A stretch of DNA of 64,000 nt from Rhizophagus irregularis (lineage: Eukaryota > Glomeromycota > Glomeromycetes > Glomerales > Glomeraceae), in assembly GCF_026210795.1 (NCBI RefSeq), contig NC_089448.1, positions 868,001-932,000 of the forward strand. Reading direction: 5' to 3'. Made by a program: the position numbers and the translations under genes. The notes beneath the pieces were generated by a model, which saw only the letters and a list, made by a program, of their open reading frames with translations, was not told where the DNA came from and did no database searches. This document shows, one piece after another, positions 30,746 through 43,568 of this stretch; within the stretch, counting starts at the first letter, position 1, and every line of letters begins with the position of its first letter.

Positions 30746-33700
30746 CAGTGTTGGTATGGGACAATGTCCGAACGATAAGGCTTGGACACAGACGGTCCGG
30801 GACATGTCCAAATGTCCGTGTCCCATAATGTCCCAACAAATCGAATGGTGTGGGACGTTGTCCCACTAGATTTTCCTTCCGTCCCGGACGTCCCAGACAG
30901 TCCGAGTATCCTAAAATTAGATGATTTAGATCGGCTATTGATTATCAATCTATTTTTTTTTTCACCTTTTTTATTTTGGACTTCGGAGACTTCCTTAATA
31001 TTATAAAAAGCAAATAAAAAAAGGTAATTGATTTACATTTATAAATTTCTATACTATTTTATATTTAAAAAAAAAAATTTCGATATTAAAAATTTCGATA
31101 TAAATTTTTTTGAAAAAAAAAATTACGATATCATTATGACTATCGAAAAAAAAAATTCACGATATAATTTTGTTACAAAAATTTCTTAGAGACACACGGC
31201 TTGGAATTTCCAATAAACAGGACAAGACATCAAGACTACAAACCGAAGTGGGTATTCTTTGCTTTTTGTTATTAAAAGGTTTTTCCTCTTTTTATTATAA
31301 TATCTTTCTAAAACTAACGTTATTCTTGTAGTAAGCTTAAAATGCCACAATTGTCAAGTATATTAGACGAATTTATTATAAAAACTAAGGAAAAACTTAA
31401 TCAGAGTAACCTTAAAACGTATTGTAAATGTTGCGTTGATGCATTAGGCGAGGAAGAAGGAAAGAAAGCTTGTTTTCCTAATAAAACAGATAGAATATTA
31501 AAACATTTGAAAAAATGCAAATATTTTCTTGAAGAAGTGACGCCCGAAATACAAGATGAAATATTCTCATTATCAAAAAGTAATGAAAAACAAGCAGAAA
31601 ATCGGACAGAAAACCAAGCGAAACGGTCATGTAAGTTTTTAATATTTCTGGATTTGATGCAAAAATATTTTATTGGTATATTGAATTCAGCTTTTTTTTT
31701 TTAGTTTTACAAAGCAGTGATGGTTATGATGCTTCATCTGTTTCTTCAAGAAAAGTTTTACGTACTTCTTATGGACCACTTGATAATTTTATTGTTAGAT
31801 CATTATCAAACGAGGATATTAAGAAATTTCGCATATTATTAATTAGATTAACAGTTTCTTGTGGGTGGGCTTTGCATTGGGTTAACAATCCTGAAGCAAA
31901 GGAATTATTTGAATTCCTTAATCCTTTTCTTAAACTACCTGATCGTCATACACTTGGTGGTGAAATTTTACAAGATGCTGTTTCCGAAGGAGATAAAGCA
32001 ATGCAAATTGCATTAAAAGAGGATCCAATTGGCATAACTCTTACATTTGATGGCTGGACAAACGTAAAAAATGAACAATTATTGGGTGTTGTAATTATGA
32101 CATCAGAGGGAAGACCTTATGTATGGAAAGCAGATGATATAAGTTCGGAAAGAGAAACCCATCTCGAAGTAATGGAAAAGACGGAAGTCATGATTAATGA
32201 ATTAAAAAACGAAAATATAAAGGTTTGTGCTGTTGTAACAGATAGTGCGGGTGCATATGCTGCAGCTAGGTATTTAAGTAATATTTATTTTTTTTATTTG
32301 TATATTTGTATTTTTTTGTTTTTATTAATGATTTTATAATATATAGGCGAAAATTAAGAATCTCAAATAGAGATATTGTTTTTTTACCATGTTTCGCGCA
32401 CCAACTTAATCTTTGTATTGGTGAAATATTTAAAGAATCCACAGATTTAAAAACAACGTTGAATCATGCAATTCAACTTGCTACTTATTTTAGAAATGCT
32501 AATAATAAGTTCTTTATAGCAAAATTACGTGATCAGCAGAAAGAAACTTATGGTAAATATTATACAATTGCAGCTCCGGGAGAAACTCGGTGGAATAGTT
32601 ATTATGAAGTATGTACAAGTCTTTTGAGAATTCAACAAGCTTTACAGGTAAATTTATAACTTAATGTTATTAAATTAAATGTAAATTAATTTTATTGATT
32701 ATTAACTTAATTATTAGCTATTTGCAATTAATTTCAAACCACCATTTAATCAAGCTCGAAAAAAGACAGGAGATCAACCATGTATTAAAATAGAAATATT
32801 TGAAATTATTGATTCTAGTACATTTTGGAACAACTTAAATATAATTGTAGAAGTGTTATATCCTTATTGTAAAATATTAAATAATCTTCAACAAGATAAA
32901 GCAAGATTATTTCAAGTTATACATGGTCTCGCATATCTTATTCAATTTTGGACTAATTATGAAGATACCCAACTTGCCGCAAAATTAATAGTTAGGTTAG
33001 AGAACAGGTGGAATGATTGGGAACAGCCTTTACTTTTACTGGCGTGCTTATTACATCCTGAGTATAAGACAAATCAATTCAAGGATAATATTAAGATTAA
33101 TTATACTACATTTGGTAAATGGCTCACTTACTATTATCAAGCATGGTTTGAAAAAGAATCTACCTGTATTTTACGTGAATTTGATGACTTTCGTTTAGGA
33201 AAATATCCATTTGATTATGATACATATAAGCAATTTAATGGTGATATTTGGCGATATTGGTGTTTTGCAGAAACATCTACAAATGAATTAGGCTTAGTTG
33301 CTTGTAGATTATTTGGAATTTGTGTAAATGCAGCTTCTGTGGAGCGTCTTTGGAGTTGTATGGGTTTCTTACAGACAAATCGACGAAATCGTTTAAAGGT
33401 ATTTTTATTTTTGTTATAAATATTGAAATTTTAATATTAAAATACTAATATTTTATTGTCTTTATATTTAGTCATCAAAAACTCTTGCTATGAGTAAATT
33501 AAGAGCAGATATTACATGGAAGCATCGGGTTAATGCTAGTACTACTTCTACTTTAATAACTCCACTTAGTATTATAAATGATGTTAACAAAAATAATACA
33601 AATGATAATGAAGAAATTGAAAAAAATAATGAACAAATTCCAGAAAATGAAAATAGGGAGGATGAAAATGATGATTTAACTAATTTAGAAAATGAGTTTG

Positions 33701-34125
33701 GAGATTATTTACAAGAATGGGCAGAAATGTTAGAAGAAGAAGCTAACAAAAATGAAGAATATGAAACAGATGAGTTAGATATATTTATAGAAACTAATAA
33801 AATTACTCATCCGGCAATTGATTCTGATGCCAAATGGAAATTAAAATCAATTTTTAAAGAATTAGAATTTCCTTTTTAATAAAATAAAGAAAATAAAAAT
33901 GCCCAATTTATAAATACTAATAATTTAATTTTGCCAATTTATTTTTATTAAAATCTTTTTTAAATTCAATTAAATAGTTAAAAATTATCAAAAAGTAAAA
34001 TTACATTTATATTATATAAACTTAAATGTCCCAGATGTCCTTGGACATTACAAGTCTTGTCCAAAGACTTGGACTGTCCCGGACTGTCCCATCCAAGGAC
34101 ATGTCCCAGTCCCATACCAACACTG
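30746..34125 (+). mobile_element. Complete hAT DNA transposon, 3.4 kb
   Basis: The ends are perfect 17-bp inverted repeats (CAGTGTTGGTATGGGAC), flanked by an exact 8-bp duplication, GTCACATG, at 30738-30745 and 34126-34133. The subterminal regions are dense in direct and inverted TGTCC/GGACA units, typical of transposase-binding sites in hAT elements. It carries one transposase gene with four introns and no visible lesion, so it could be autonomous. Confidence 0.97.
31342..33879 (+). CDS. hAT transposase (five exons)
   Basis: The exons are 31342-31630, 31705-32269, 32347-32647, 32718-33398 and 33472-33879. All four introns are GT-AG, 70-77 bp, with T-rich 3' ends and matching phases. Together they code for about 747 residues. 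The N-terminus has a BED-like zinc finger (CKCC...HLKKCKYF). The catalytic region has TFDGWTNVKNEQLLGVV (Asp) and CAVVTDSAGAYAAAR (Asp), followed by FLPCFAHQLNLCIGEIF. The C-terminus has VNAASVERLWSCMGF (Glu), the hAT dimerisation region, and an acidic tail. The start is the first ATG of the frame (MPQLSSILDEFI). The same type is abundant in Rhizophagus-type genomes. The gene looks intact. Confidence 0.93.
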
Positions 34126-34133
34126 GTCACATG

Positions 34134-37100
34134 ATCCACTAGTCGGAAAAATTTCGGCAGGTGTGACATTAAGAGAGTATCTCCTAAAACCTCTAGCTAA
34201 ATAAGCCCTACGGACTTATGATAACGGTTGACAAACTTAAATAATCTCATGTAGTAAAAATCTTAATAGGCAAATGCGCCCAAATAAATCTTTATGATTT
34301 TTCGAGGAACGAAGGAAAATTATAAAGGGTCACACTTGACGTAGAGAGTGGCGCAGTATATATTGTCTACGATATAATCAACATTCAGGAATACCTTCAT
34401 CACGTTCTCTTCCATTGTCTTGACAAGTATTTTTATATAAGTAATCAGTCATAGACTGCTCGAAGAGCAAATGATAAAACTTTTTTACAAAATAGGCCTA
34501 TGCATTGTTCAACGAAACTCCACGCATTATTTCACAAAATAACTAGCGAGGTAGTGAATCTTTCGTATACATTTGTCTCGCAGTTGATTCCTATAACACC
34601 TAGTTATCGTTAACCTAGTCGTAATTATTCGCAATTGATATCCAGAAAATACGTTTCATGTTTCATGTCGCACATGTTATCAAAACTTTATGCGGATATA
34701 CTGTTGTAACATGAGTGTCCTGGTAAATAGATTACAATGTAGATATTCAGAACGCATATATCTGCTACAAAATAGTATAGATGTCTAGCCTAGAGGCTAA
34801 ATCCTGCTAAACAGTTCGATTCTAGGAGTGATGACGTGGGAATAACAAGATATCGACTGAAGAATTGTCATCATTAAAAGTCAAGTGCGGCACAGAATAT
34901 TAGAGGACAACAGGATTCGATTATGGAGAAGAAAATTACCTGGAAGATGTATTCCAGAGGAATCTAGTTTTTGTGTACTTGAGGTTAAGTCTGGTTATCG
35001 ACTACGACTTACTTAGACAAATGACACAAGTTTTCTGCTGAAACTGTGACACAAACAGTCACGATTAGTGACGATATAATGACTGGAGCTATTAATGGAA
35101 GAATCGTTGTCTCTATAATCTCTTTATGCTGTCCATGGCAATTCCCATGTTTCTCCATTAATGAAGTAACACTTAAGACTTTTTTGCGCATACGGGATTT
35201 GTTCAATGCAGCATGTCCACGTGAATACGTTATAAAAAATATTCCGGTTATTTCAAATTTCAGAAAACCTGTTACCCTAGAGTTTCTAGAACTTCCACTG
35301 CAAAGGTCTTAGGAAATGCCCTTCACTTCCTCTATGAACCTAGGTTCACAGGGCAAGACGCTCATGTCAAAGTCACGTGATTTTCCTGTCATCCACTCAT
35401 AATCATTTCTGCAGTTACTCACGTTATTTCTCTCGCAGTCGTCTACATTATTCTTTCTGTTGTCCACTAAAAAATCAGTGAGCGTGAGCGATTTGTCACG
35501 CCGATCACTTTTGCCAAGAAAAATCTTTATTAATACACTGAGCGCACCCTGTGGGTGGTCCAATCATTCACGTAAGAAACTACTGTGTACCACTCACAAA
35601 AAAGAGATAGGTTTTTGCTGTATCTTTTCCGTACCCCACATATTCAATAACAGTGTTCTTCCATTATGTTCCATATACCTTCTGTCATTTTCACTTCTCA
35701 TTTTCCACTGTTAACAGCGTGGTTGAGCGGCAAGACGGTCATTCAATTACGTAGATGATTAAATAGACAAATGTAGGCAAATAAAAAATCTCCAGTCCAT
35801 GTAATGGACCTTCCAAGGGAAGTGATTTTTCGAGGAACGAGGAAGAGGGGCTTGGCGTAGCCTTTCGAAGAAATAGCCTGAGCGTCTTGCCGCTCAACCA
35901 CGCTCTGTATTCGTTTTTTACAATTCTCATACATTATCAATTACGTAGATGATTAAATAGACAAATGCAGGCAAAAAAAAATCTCCAGTCCATGTAATGG
36001 ACGGCTGTGCCGGGCTAAAGCCCCTTCCAAGGGAAGTGATTTTTCGAGGAACGAGGAAAATAATGGAGTGAAAATAATGGAGTGAAAATCATGGAGGAGG
36101 AGGTTCTACTTCGTACCTTTCAGGTAGGAACCTACGTTCATGGGGCAAGACGGTCATGTCCAAGTCACGTGATTTTTTAGAGACTGCGGGAAAGAATATA
36201 TGAATGACTGCGGAGAAGAACCGTTATTCCTCTGTTGGTAACGATGACTGCACATTCTATTACTTATTAGTTGGCAATGATGAATGCACTGGCTATTTTC
36301 TTTGAAAGGCCCTCCACTATTGATAATTATTATTTCACAAAAAATATGCTTCATCGTTATTATTGGTACTTCACAATTGGTAATTATCCATTACACAAAA
36401 AATAAGTGGGCTTTACCCACGAAGTGAAGGGCACTAAAGGTGTACTTATTGATAATTATCGGCAATTAGTTCTCTACTTCGCTATTCAACAAAAAGTAAC
36501 ATCGTTACAAGCAATAAACAACATAGAAGATAACATAAGCATTATCATAGTCCAATTCACAGTTGTAGTGAAAATTTTTTTTGTAATCCTACCTAGAGGG
36601 TACGAAGCACCCGAAGGGTGAGTATGCAGCTGCAGAATTAATTATTTGTGGACCACAAGTGAGAATAACGTGATAGATGATGACGCAGGCAACATGGGTT
36701 AATCTTAGTATGTTACATATTGTTATCCTCACCTCCTAATTTGTGAGTCCTGTCAATACTCCGATAACAGCATTACACTGTACGATGTCCCCGTGTTCTT
36801 TGAGCAGTGGGCGAAGCCCAGCCAAAGGACTTTCCGACTAATTTTCTTCAGTATTTATCTGTTGAACACAACTATTGCATTTTTTGTAACGATTTCAACT
36901 GTCTCTGTGGGTTAATGTGGTCGCCTGCTAGGGACAGCAATAGACAATATGGAGTGACGAGTAGCGAAGAATTACGTCAACTACATGGTCATTGTTATCT
37001 TAGATTTGTACATTCACTGTTAATATAACATGAGCATCGTTACAAAAATTCAAGTGTACAGTACTATGGTAGAAAAATACTCTACATCCTCATGTTAACT

Positions 37101-38803
37101 ACTCTCCGCAGGAGAGTCTCATTTTTTGATGTGAACTCCTTTACCTACCCAGAGGGTACTACATAGACTAACTAAATATCTACTATTGTAGAAAAAATCC
37201 GTGATCATCGTTACCACGCTTTAGCGCCTTTCAGGGAATATGTGACAGTAGTAATCAACCGCAGAGAAAACAGATACCGTTACTGGTACTACGTAGAATT
37301 ATGGAATAACCACAGTTAAGAATATGAGTGGACAATATAGGGCATTAACGTGGACATCGTGCTGAATTATGTAACACTCCTCACCAGAATCATACTGTAT
37401 AACGATTACGGAGAAGTATAGACAGCGTTACCGGAACATAACAGATGTTATCAATCACTATACTCTATTGTAGAAAAAAAATGTGGGTATCGTTGCCAGA
37501 ATGCATTATCTACTAATATACACCTACACTAATGTATGAAATTGTTAGTGTGTACCTTTTGGAAGTAACGTACAACGGACATCTACCGCAGAGACACAGT
37601 GGCAATAGTTACATATTGATTCGCAATTCCCTCTACTTCCTACCTTCTGGGTAGGTTTTCCGGTAACGTTGTTGACGTATTTTTCTATTTGTTGTCTCGG
37701 ATTACAAAGCAATCTAACGAATGTTTCGAAGTCGGTTAGCCATATCTCTTATTGTCTGCGTCATCATCTACACTTTTCTCCTATATTACATATCATCCAC
37801 ACCTTATAATAGTTCCGTAGTACTTATTTTTACGTATAAATACTGTTAATGACAACAGGGGGATAACGTAGACAGCTGCGCTACAGGTGTCCAGAGGGCA
37901 GGGCAAGACGCTCAGTGCATAGGACTGACAATTACTATTTTTTTGTAACTATGCAATGGTCATAACAGCGATATTATGATATGAAAGCGGATGAGTAGGG
38001 GGTCAGTAAACCTGCATCTTGAGATTCGACACGTGACATCGATACCCAAGGGTCCCATGTGGGCGTTGCCCAGCCAAAGGCTCATGTGTTCACTGAGACA
38101 TTCGTTCCTTACTTCTTAGAGGCACCCAGAAATTCCTGCTTTAGAGTTCGTCCTATGGACTAGAAATTATTTCGCATACAATTTTGTATATTGATCATCC
38201 ACATGAGCCTTCTCAACCAGCTCAAAGAATCCTTTTTTCCGCACATAGAAGACGAAGAATCACTTAAGTGCTATTTCCGGTTTGAAGCATGATCCTGACT
38301 AACTTTCCCGACTAACAGTAATGAATTCATTTGTTAAAAACGTGAATACTATTGTTACCTAAATTTGTTAATAACGTGATAATGCGAAGCATTGGTGTAA
38401 CTGAGCTAGGTCCATTTCCAGTCTGTTTCTTAATAACCTATCTTAAAACGTTGTACTTCGAGAGACTAGCTAAAAAACAGGTAACACTAATAATAAATAC
38501 TAATGAGCTATCTCCTAAATTTACCTTTTACTGCCCCACATGTATTTGCATCAATTACGCCACATAACCGTTAAGAGGTTTTTAGGATAAATTTTATACT
38601 TCAAACATATGAAGTATCATGTTTTTCAGGGAGAAGAGAAGTAATAGTTTGACAACGTAATTTATATTATATAGCCTAATGGTAGACACAAAGGATCAAA
38701 AACAGACAGAAACAAACAGAAGCATTATAAATATTCAGTAGCCTCTGGTGTCTACTACTTCGTAAATATCCCAAACGAGGCTTCGTCTACAGTACCTCAT
38801 ATA
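34134..38803. repeat. Gene-free repeat mosaic
   Basis: No gene is supported in 4.7 kb. The clearest structure is a direct duplication: 35754-35890 and 35940-36085 both start GTAGATGATTAAATAGACAA and run into TTTTTCGAGGAACGAGGAA. GTTGAGCGGCAAGACGGTCA modules lie at 35716-35741 and, inverted, at 35882-35904. CTACTTCGTACCTTTCAGGTA lies near 36107. TCGTTAC/GTAACGA motifs are frequent at 36230-36560 and 37020-37680. An inverted copy of the 56-bp module is at 38031-38090. The open frame at 38352-38567 has no recognisable protein features. Confidence 0.55.
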
Positions 38804-39177
38804 CAGTGGTAAGCATATTTTTTTGGGCAGAGCCCAGTTCCACTGGAAAAAGAAAGAGGCAAAATACGTAAAAAACGTATAAATAACTGCCTAATATGGC
38901 CATTTTCACACATTCGTCATTCCAGTAGCTTTAGCTAGTTTCACTGAAACCTCCCGAAGGGAGAATAATTTTGCTCATCGAGCCTATGAACCTAGGTTCC
39001 TAGAACCTCCTCTGGAACAAATTACTTCGTACTATCCTCTAGGTAATTCCTAAGACCTGCGTGGTCTTTACTGTGGAAGATTATTAGGAAAGGTATACAA
39101 AAAAATCTTTATGATTTTTCGAGGAACGAGGGGCTTTAGCCCATTCCATGAAAATTATGAAGGACTGATCACCACCA
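38804..39177. mobile_element. CRGTGGTGAKCA MITE, composite copy
   Basis: The left end is CAGTGGTAAGCATATTTTTT and the right end TGATCACCACCA, flanked by TA on both sides. At 374 bp it contains, between the ends, the usual inner units (GAGCCCAGTTCCACTGG, AATATGGCCATTTTCACAC) and a CCTATGAACCTAGGTTCCTAG to GAGGAACGAGG segment shared with other repeats. Confidence 0.7.
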
Positions 39178-39359
39178 TATGTTTCCAAACATCCTAGCGT
39201 AAGCATCACCATTGCTAGTCGACTATTGGAACGGCGTTTCTGAAACATCTAGTTCTGAGAGGATTCCAGTACACTATAGATGTGCGATAAATTATAACGA
39301 TACGAAAGTGCTACTTAGACTTACCATAGTTCGCACATATATTGATGTTACTTGAGCAT

Positions 39360-39810
39360 GTGCAGCAGTACAGTACTGCTAAACTGTAGAAGATTTAGAA
39401 GTGTAGACATCGTGACCCACGGGTCACGGTCTCGTAGTTTAACATTTTCATTTCGTACTTCATGGACAAACACGTGACCGACAGATATTATATTGGATAT
39501 GCGCAGCAGTATGTAGCAAACTGTAGATCATTTAGAAGTGAGGACATCGTGACCCACGGGTCACGGTCTCGTAGTTCAACAATTTTATTTCATACTACAT
39601 GGACAGTCACGTGACGAACAGGCATTATATTGGATATGCGCAGCAGTGCAGTACTGCTAAACTGTAGAACATTTAGAAGTGGAGGCATCGTGACCCACGG
39701 GTCATGGTCTCGTAGTTCAACATTTTCATTTTGTATTACATGGACAAAACACGTGACAGACATTATAATGGGTATAAGCAGCAGTATATAGCAAACTGTA
39801 GAACATTCCT
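39360..39810. repeat. 139-bp tandem array, three copies
   Basis: GTGACCCACGGGTCACGG recurs at about 39412, 39549 and 39690 (spacing 137 and 141 bp), each time within a longer matching unit that includes GCAGCAGTACAGTACTGC, AAACTGTAGAACATTTAGAA and CTACATGGACA..CACGTGAC. A partial fourth unit ends at the retroposed insertion at 39811. The core is a near-perfect palindrome. No gene is seen. The frame at 39590-39814 is a shadow of the array. Confidence 0.85.
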
Positions 39811-39948
39811 GCACCAGGGTGGCGCCGTTTTCGGGCGGTTTGATTATTGCGTAATTTAGATAACGTTTGACTTTTCCTTGTAATTAGTTCTTGCTTATCT
39901 TTCTGTAATCTTGTTCACATGGGACATAAAAATAAAAAAAATAAAAAT
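39811..39948 (+). mobile_element. Retroposed fragment (5'-truncated LINE or SINE)
   Basis: 138 bp that starts GCACCAGGGTGGCGCCG and ends in an A-rich tail (GGGACATAAAAATAAAAAAA). It is flanked by an exact 18-bp duplication, AAACTGTAGAACATTCCT, at 39793-39810 and 39949-39966. A long target duplication plus an A-rich tail is the signature of target-primed reverse transcription. The fragment sits inside the last unit of the tandem array. Confidence 0.85.
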
Positions 39949-39966
39949 AAACTGTAGAACATTCCT

Positions 39967-41617
39967 ATGTCGGTAAAAGGATGGGCAAACTACTTAAAAG
40001 CAAACAAACAACTTAAATGTGGGCTAGTTTCTTGCTTTCCTACTATAAAAATATTTCCCGAAAGAGGATGGACATATATCTGATTTGCTGGATTCACTGT
40101 GTATGTATTATGAGCATAATAATTTCGTGGACAGGTATAGAATCATACGACATTACTATCCTGGAGTGCTAGGATCAAATGTAGAAAGATTGCTATGAAG
40201 AAAAGAATAGTTGTACAACCAATGAACACTTGAAATGTATTTATCGGAATAGCATGTCATCAAGCTACTGTCCTCCGGGCACAGTTCCTCACTTGACTAG
40301 TTTTGCCTGATTTTTTATGTCTGACTGTAACTGCAATATCGTAATTTGTTAACGAGTATATGCATCCATTGTTGAAGATTCTTCTTCGTTACCAACAAAT
40401 GTGCTTCTATGGAACGAACATACGTGTTCATCGTTTGCTAATAAATTAAACTACCTTTGTTACTACATCGTTACCAACAAAATATACTTTGCATATACCT
40501 ATCAATTGTTGCAAAAAATTATTGCATTATGACTGGTTAAGTCTAATACCGTTACCAAATAATAGCAGGACATAGGTTAAGCCTAACATTCTGTTATTGT
40601 TATCAACAATGTTTTGTTACAAGAACATACGATGGATCGTAGCATGACTCCAGCGAATATCGTTAAAAGTAGTACATCAATGTTATCGAAATAGAAGCGA
40701 CAGATAATTCTTTGTATATGACATAGTAGAGATATCGTTATCGAAAATGTATTTGTAATAAAATATATCGTTACCAAAGCAGCACAGCGTTTTATTACAA
40801 CCAGCAATTGCCAAGTTGGCCTGACAATCTAGCACACCTCGTACATGGTGTAGTAGTCGACATCATTCGTAAACGTTACCAAATCGTGTGGTATTCAGTG
40901 TCCGCTCAATATCATATCGTTATCAGAATACTGCAAACAGATGCCTCTTCGCTAAGCATCGCTGATACTCCCTTAATCTATAAAACAAACGGTATCATTT
41001 GCTATCATGTCTCCCGAGTTCTCTTAATTAAATCATGGCAACTTCGTTATTTTGCACTTCCCCTGGTATTTATGCCTTACGCATATAGTTGTTTTATCAG
41101 ATAGAACACTTAAGGGTAAACATTAAGTTGGAGTACAATTTGTCACGTGTTCATATAATTTGGAATGATAAATGCACATATTGTAGTGCGTTGTACTGAT
41201 CGTATGTATTTTTTTTTACGGTGCTTACTGTATGTGCTTTTTGTACAGATGACTCATGAAGCTCACACGCTGTATAAATGGGTAATGATTGCTACCCTCA
41301 GCACTTATTTTGGTAACGATGTCCCCTATACGAGCTGTCTGTGAATAAAATTCACAATTTTGACGAGTTATGTGATCATTTATTTGGGTAACGATTGTTA
41401 CGGTCAGTACATAGATTTTTGGTAACGATGTTCATGAGATTAGTTCGGTAATTGCAATATACTTAATCTGTTACCGGTTGTATATGTTTTGGTGGCAGTA
41501 AATATACACTTTACCTTTGGTGTTGGTTTACGTCAGATGTCAACTAGCTTGGTCGGCACATAAACATTTCCGTTTACTACAAACTTTCGACACCTAATGG
41601 CATATTCATGGCATATA
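39967..41617. other. No gene seen; TCGTTAC/GTAACGA-rich
   Basis: Copies of ATCGTTACCAA and TTGGTAACGATG recur on both strands (for example near 40470, 40770, 41310, 41395 and 41420). The frames at 40583-40807 and 40808-41104 are built around these motifs and show no protein features. Confidence 0.5.
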
Positions 41618-41747
41618 CAGTGGTGATCAGTCTGAGACTGCTCGAAAGTAAAATTATTTGGGTGGGCATAGGGCCATATTCATCAGTTTTGTTGTATTTT
41701 CACGTATTTTCTCCCTTTCCCTTTTCTAAAAAATAATGCCACCACTG
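41618..41747. mobile_element. CRGTGGTGAKCA MITE, short copy
   Basis: 130 bp with ends CAGTGGTGATCAGTC and (inverted) CAGTGGTGGCATTATTTTTT, preceded by TA and followed by TG (a likely mutated TA). The inner part keeps GGGCATAGGGCCATATTCAT. Confidence 0.7.
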
Positions 41748-43324
41748 TGTGTATTGTTATATTGTGATGTATTTTTGGTAACTATGGCGTCTTTATTTAC
41801 TATTATTACTTGTTATAGCTTTGGCAACGATGACACATATTCATTGGTAATCACTTCGTGGGCATAGCCCAGAATTATTGAGCCTGTTCCATTTGTCGAA
41901 GAGACCTCCAAGTTAATCGCATACTACGGGATAGAATTTATTCGGAATGTAAAGAGGAATGTGCGCTTCCATTTCCAAAAGTACAGTGTGGTGCTACATT
42001 CATACGCTTATCGTCTAAAATTCATTACGTTGTAACATGTGGAATTGTGCGAACATTTTTCTAAACATAACTCTGTGTTACAACGGAACATATATGATGA
42101 TCGTTACCAACGAATACAATATATTTAGGATTTGAATCCACATTGAGGATGTGCAAGCAGTTACCAAAATAAATATTGTGGTGTACGATATACTGTGGTG
42201 ATCAGTCGGAGAGCCCTTGGCGGGGCAAAGCCCATTACTCGAAGAGCAAAATTATTCTCCCTATGGGATGTTCCACTGGGATGAAGTATATATAATGGGC
42301 TACTAAAATGTCTCTTGCGTTGACGATGCCCGAATATATTTTGTAATGGTCTCGTATATATTTGGTAACGATGTTCACATTTATGCGAAGCTATTTAGTG
42401 TCCATTCACGTGACACTCTAAATAATGTGTCAGAGTGTCATCTGACCAATTACTGCGCCATCCTTTCGGGAGAGATAACGTAGATAACGTAGGCAACACA
42501 GGTTAAAATGAAAGGATTTGCCAAGAAATTTGGGCGACCTGAGGTCGCTGTAGTCACGTGACTTTGAGCGACTGCAGAAGAATAACGTAGACGTGGAAAG
42601 CATCTCCCTTCGGGAGAGATAACGTACATGTCAATCTTAAGTGATTCGCCTTTTATGTATAAGAAAATGGGCTTAGCTAATTCTGAAATTCTCAACACTG
42701 AAAAAATGTTTATATTTTTTTACTAAGTGTCTAAGGCCTGCTCCTTCATGATTTTCTGAGGAACGAAGCAAAACAGTCTATGAATAGACCTTCCAAACTA
42801 CCCTCTGGGTAGGACTTCCTCTCGAATTAGTCCGTAGGACCTTCGAAGAAGTAAAACATTTGATTTTATGGGAAGTGAAGATTTTTTTATTGTATGCATT
42901 TACCCGAATCATCACAGTGGGAGAACGGACTGAACTGTTATTTCAACGACCAGAGGGTCTGTTCATAGGTGTTCAAAAAAAGCTTTAGTCTATTGGGACT
43001 TCGAAGAAGTGATTTTTTGAGGAACGAGGAAAATAATGGAATGAAAATAATGGAGTGAAATTATGGAGATGGAATCTACGTAGTAGGCAGAGGGAAATTA
43101 CAGAACGGACTGAATTGTAATTTTCAACGACCCAAAGTCGTCAAAATTTCGTGATTTATATTTTCTACACATGGTACTCAATAATTACTCGTAATGGGCC
43201 AATGACGCATATATTTCTTATAATGATGACGTGTATTTTACGAATCCGAAAAATTTTTGTAGCGGCCCACATCTACTTGTTGTGACAAAGAATGTATATG
43301 TTGTCTCAGAACTACTGGTAACGA
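41748..43324. repeat. Gene-free repeat mosaic
   Basis: No gene is supported. It holds a truncated MITE left end at 42193-42290 (CTGTGGTGATCAGTCGGAGA), a hairpin module at 42407-42445, CCCTTCGGGAGAGATAACGTA units (42470 and 42607), and CTTCGAAGAAGTGATTTTTT plus GAGGAACGAGGAAAATAATGG repeats (42760 and 43020). Confidence 0.5.
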
Positions 43325-43568
43325 TAAGGTTGCTTGTCTAAACCTCTTCAAAATCCTACGATTAGTTTCGTCAAAATTTTACTATAGATTTATTATAGTT
43401 TCGGCAGAGTTTCGGCAGTTTCGGCATTTATAATAAGTTTCGGCAGTTTCGCCTTTCTCCAGAGTTTCGCCAGTTTTTTAATATAACTTTAATATAGTTT
43501 CGGCAGAATTTCGCTTTTCGGCGAAACGCCATTTTGCCTAAACCCCTAGGTTTCGGCAAGCAACCTTA
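43325..43568. mobile_element. Non-autonomous hAT-like element, 244 bp
   Basis: The ends are TAAGGTTGCTTG and (inverted) TAAGGTTGCTTGCCGAAACC, flanked by an exact 8-bp duplication, GGTAACGA, at 43317-43324 and 43569-43576. The 8-bp duplication and the TAAGG end fit the hAT superfamily. The inside is made of repeated TTTCGGCAG units and has no ORF. Confidence 0.85.

Noticed and set aside
40583-41104. Two back-to-back ORFs of 74 and 98 codons
   Set aside because: Both are driven by TCGTTACC/GGTAACGA repeats; composition and lack of motifs argue against coding.
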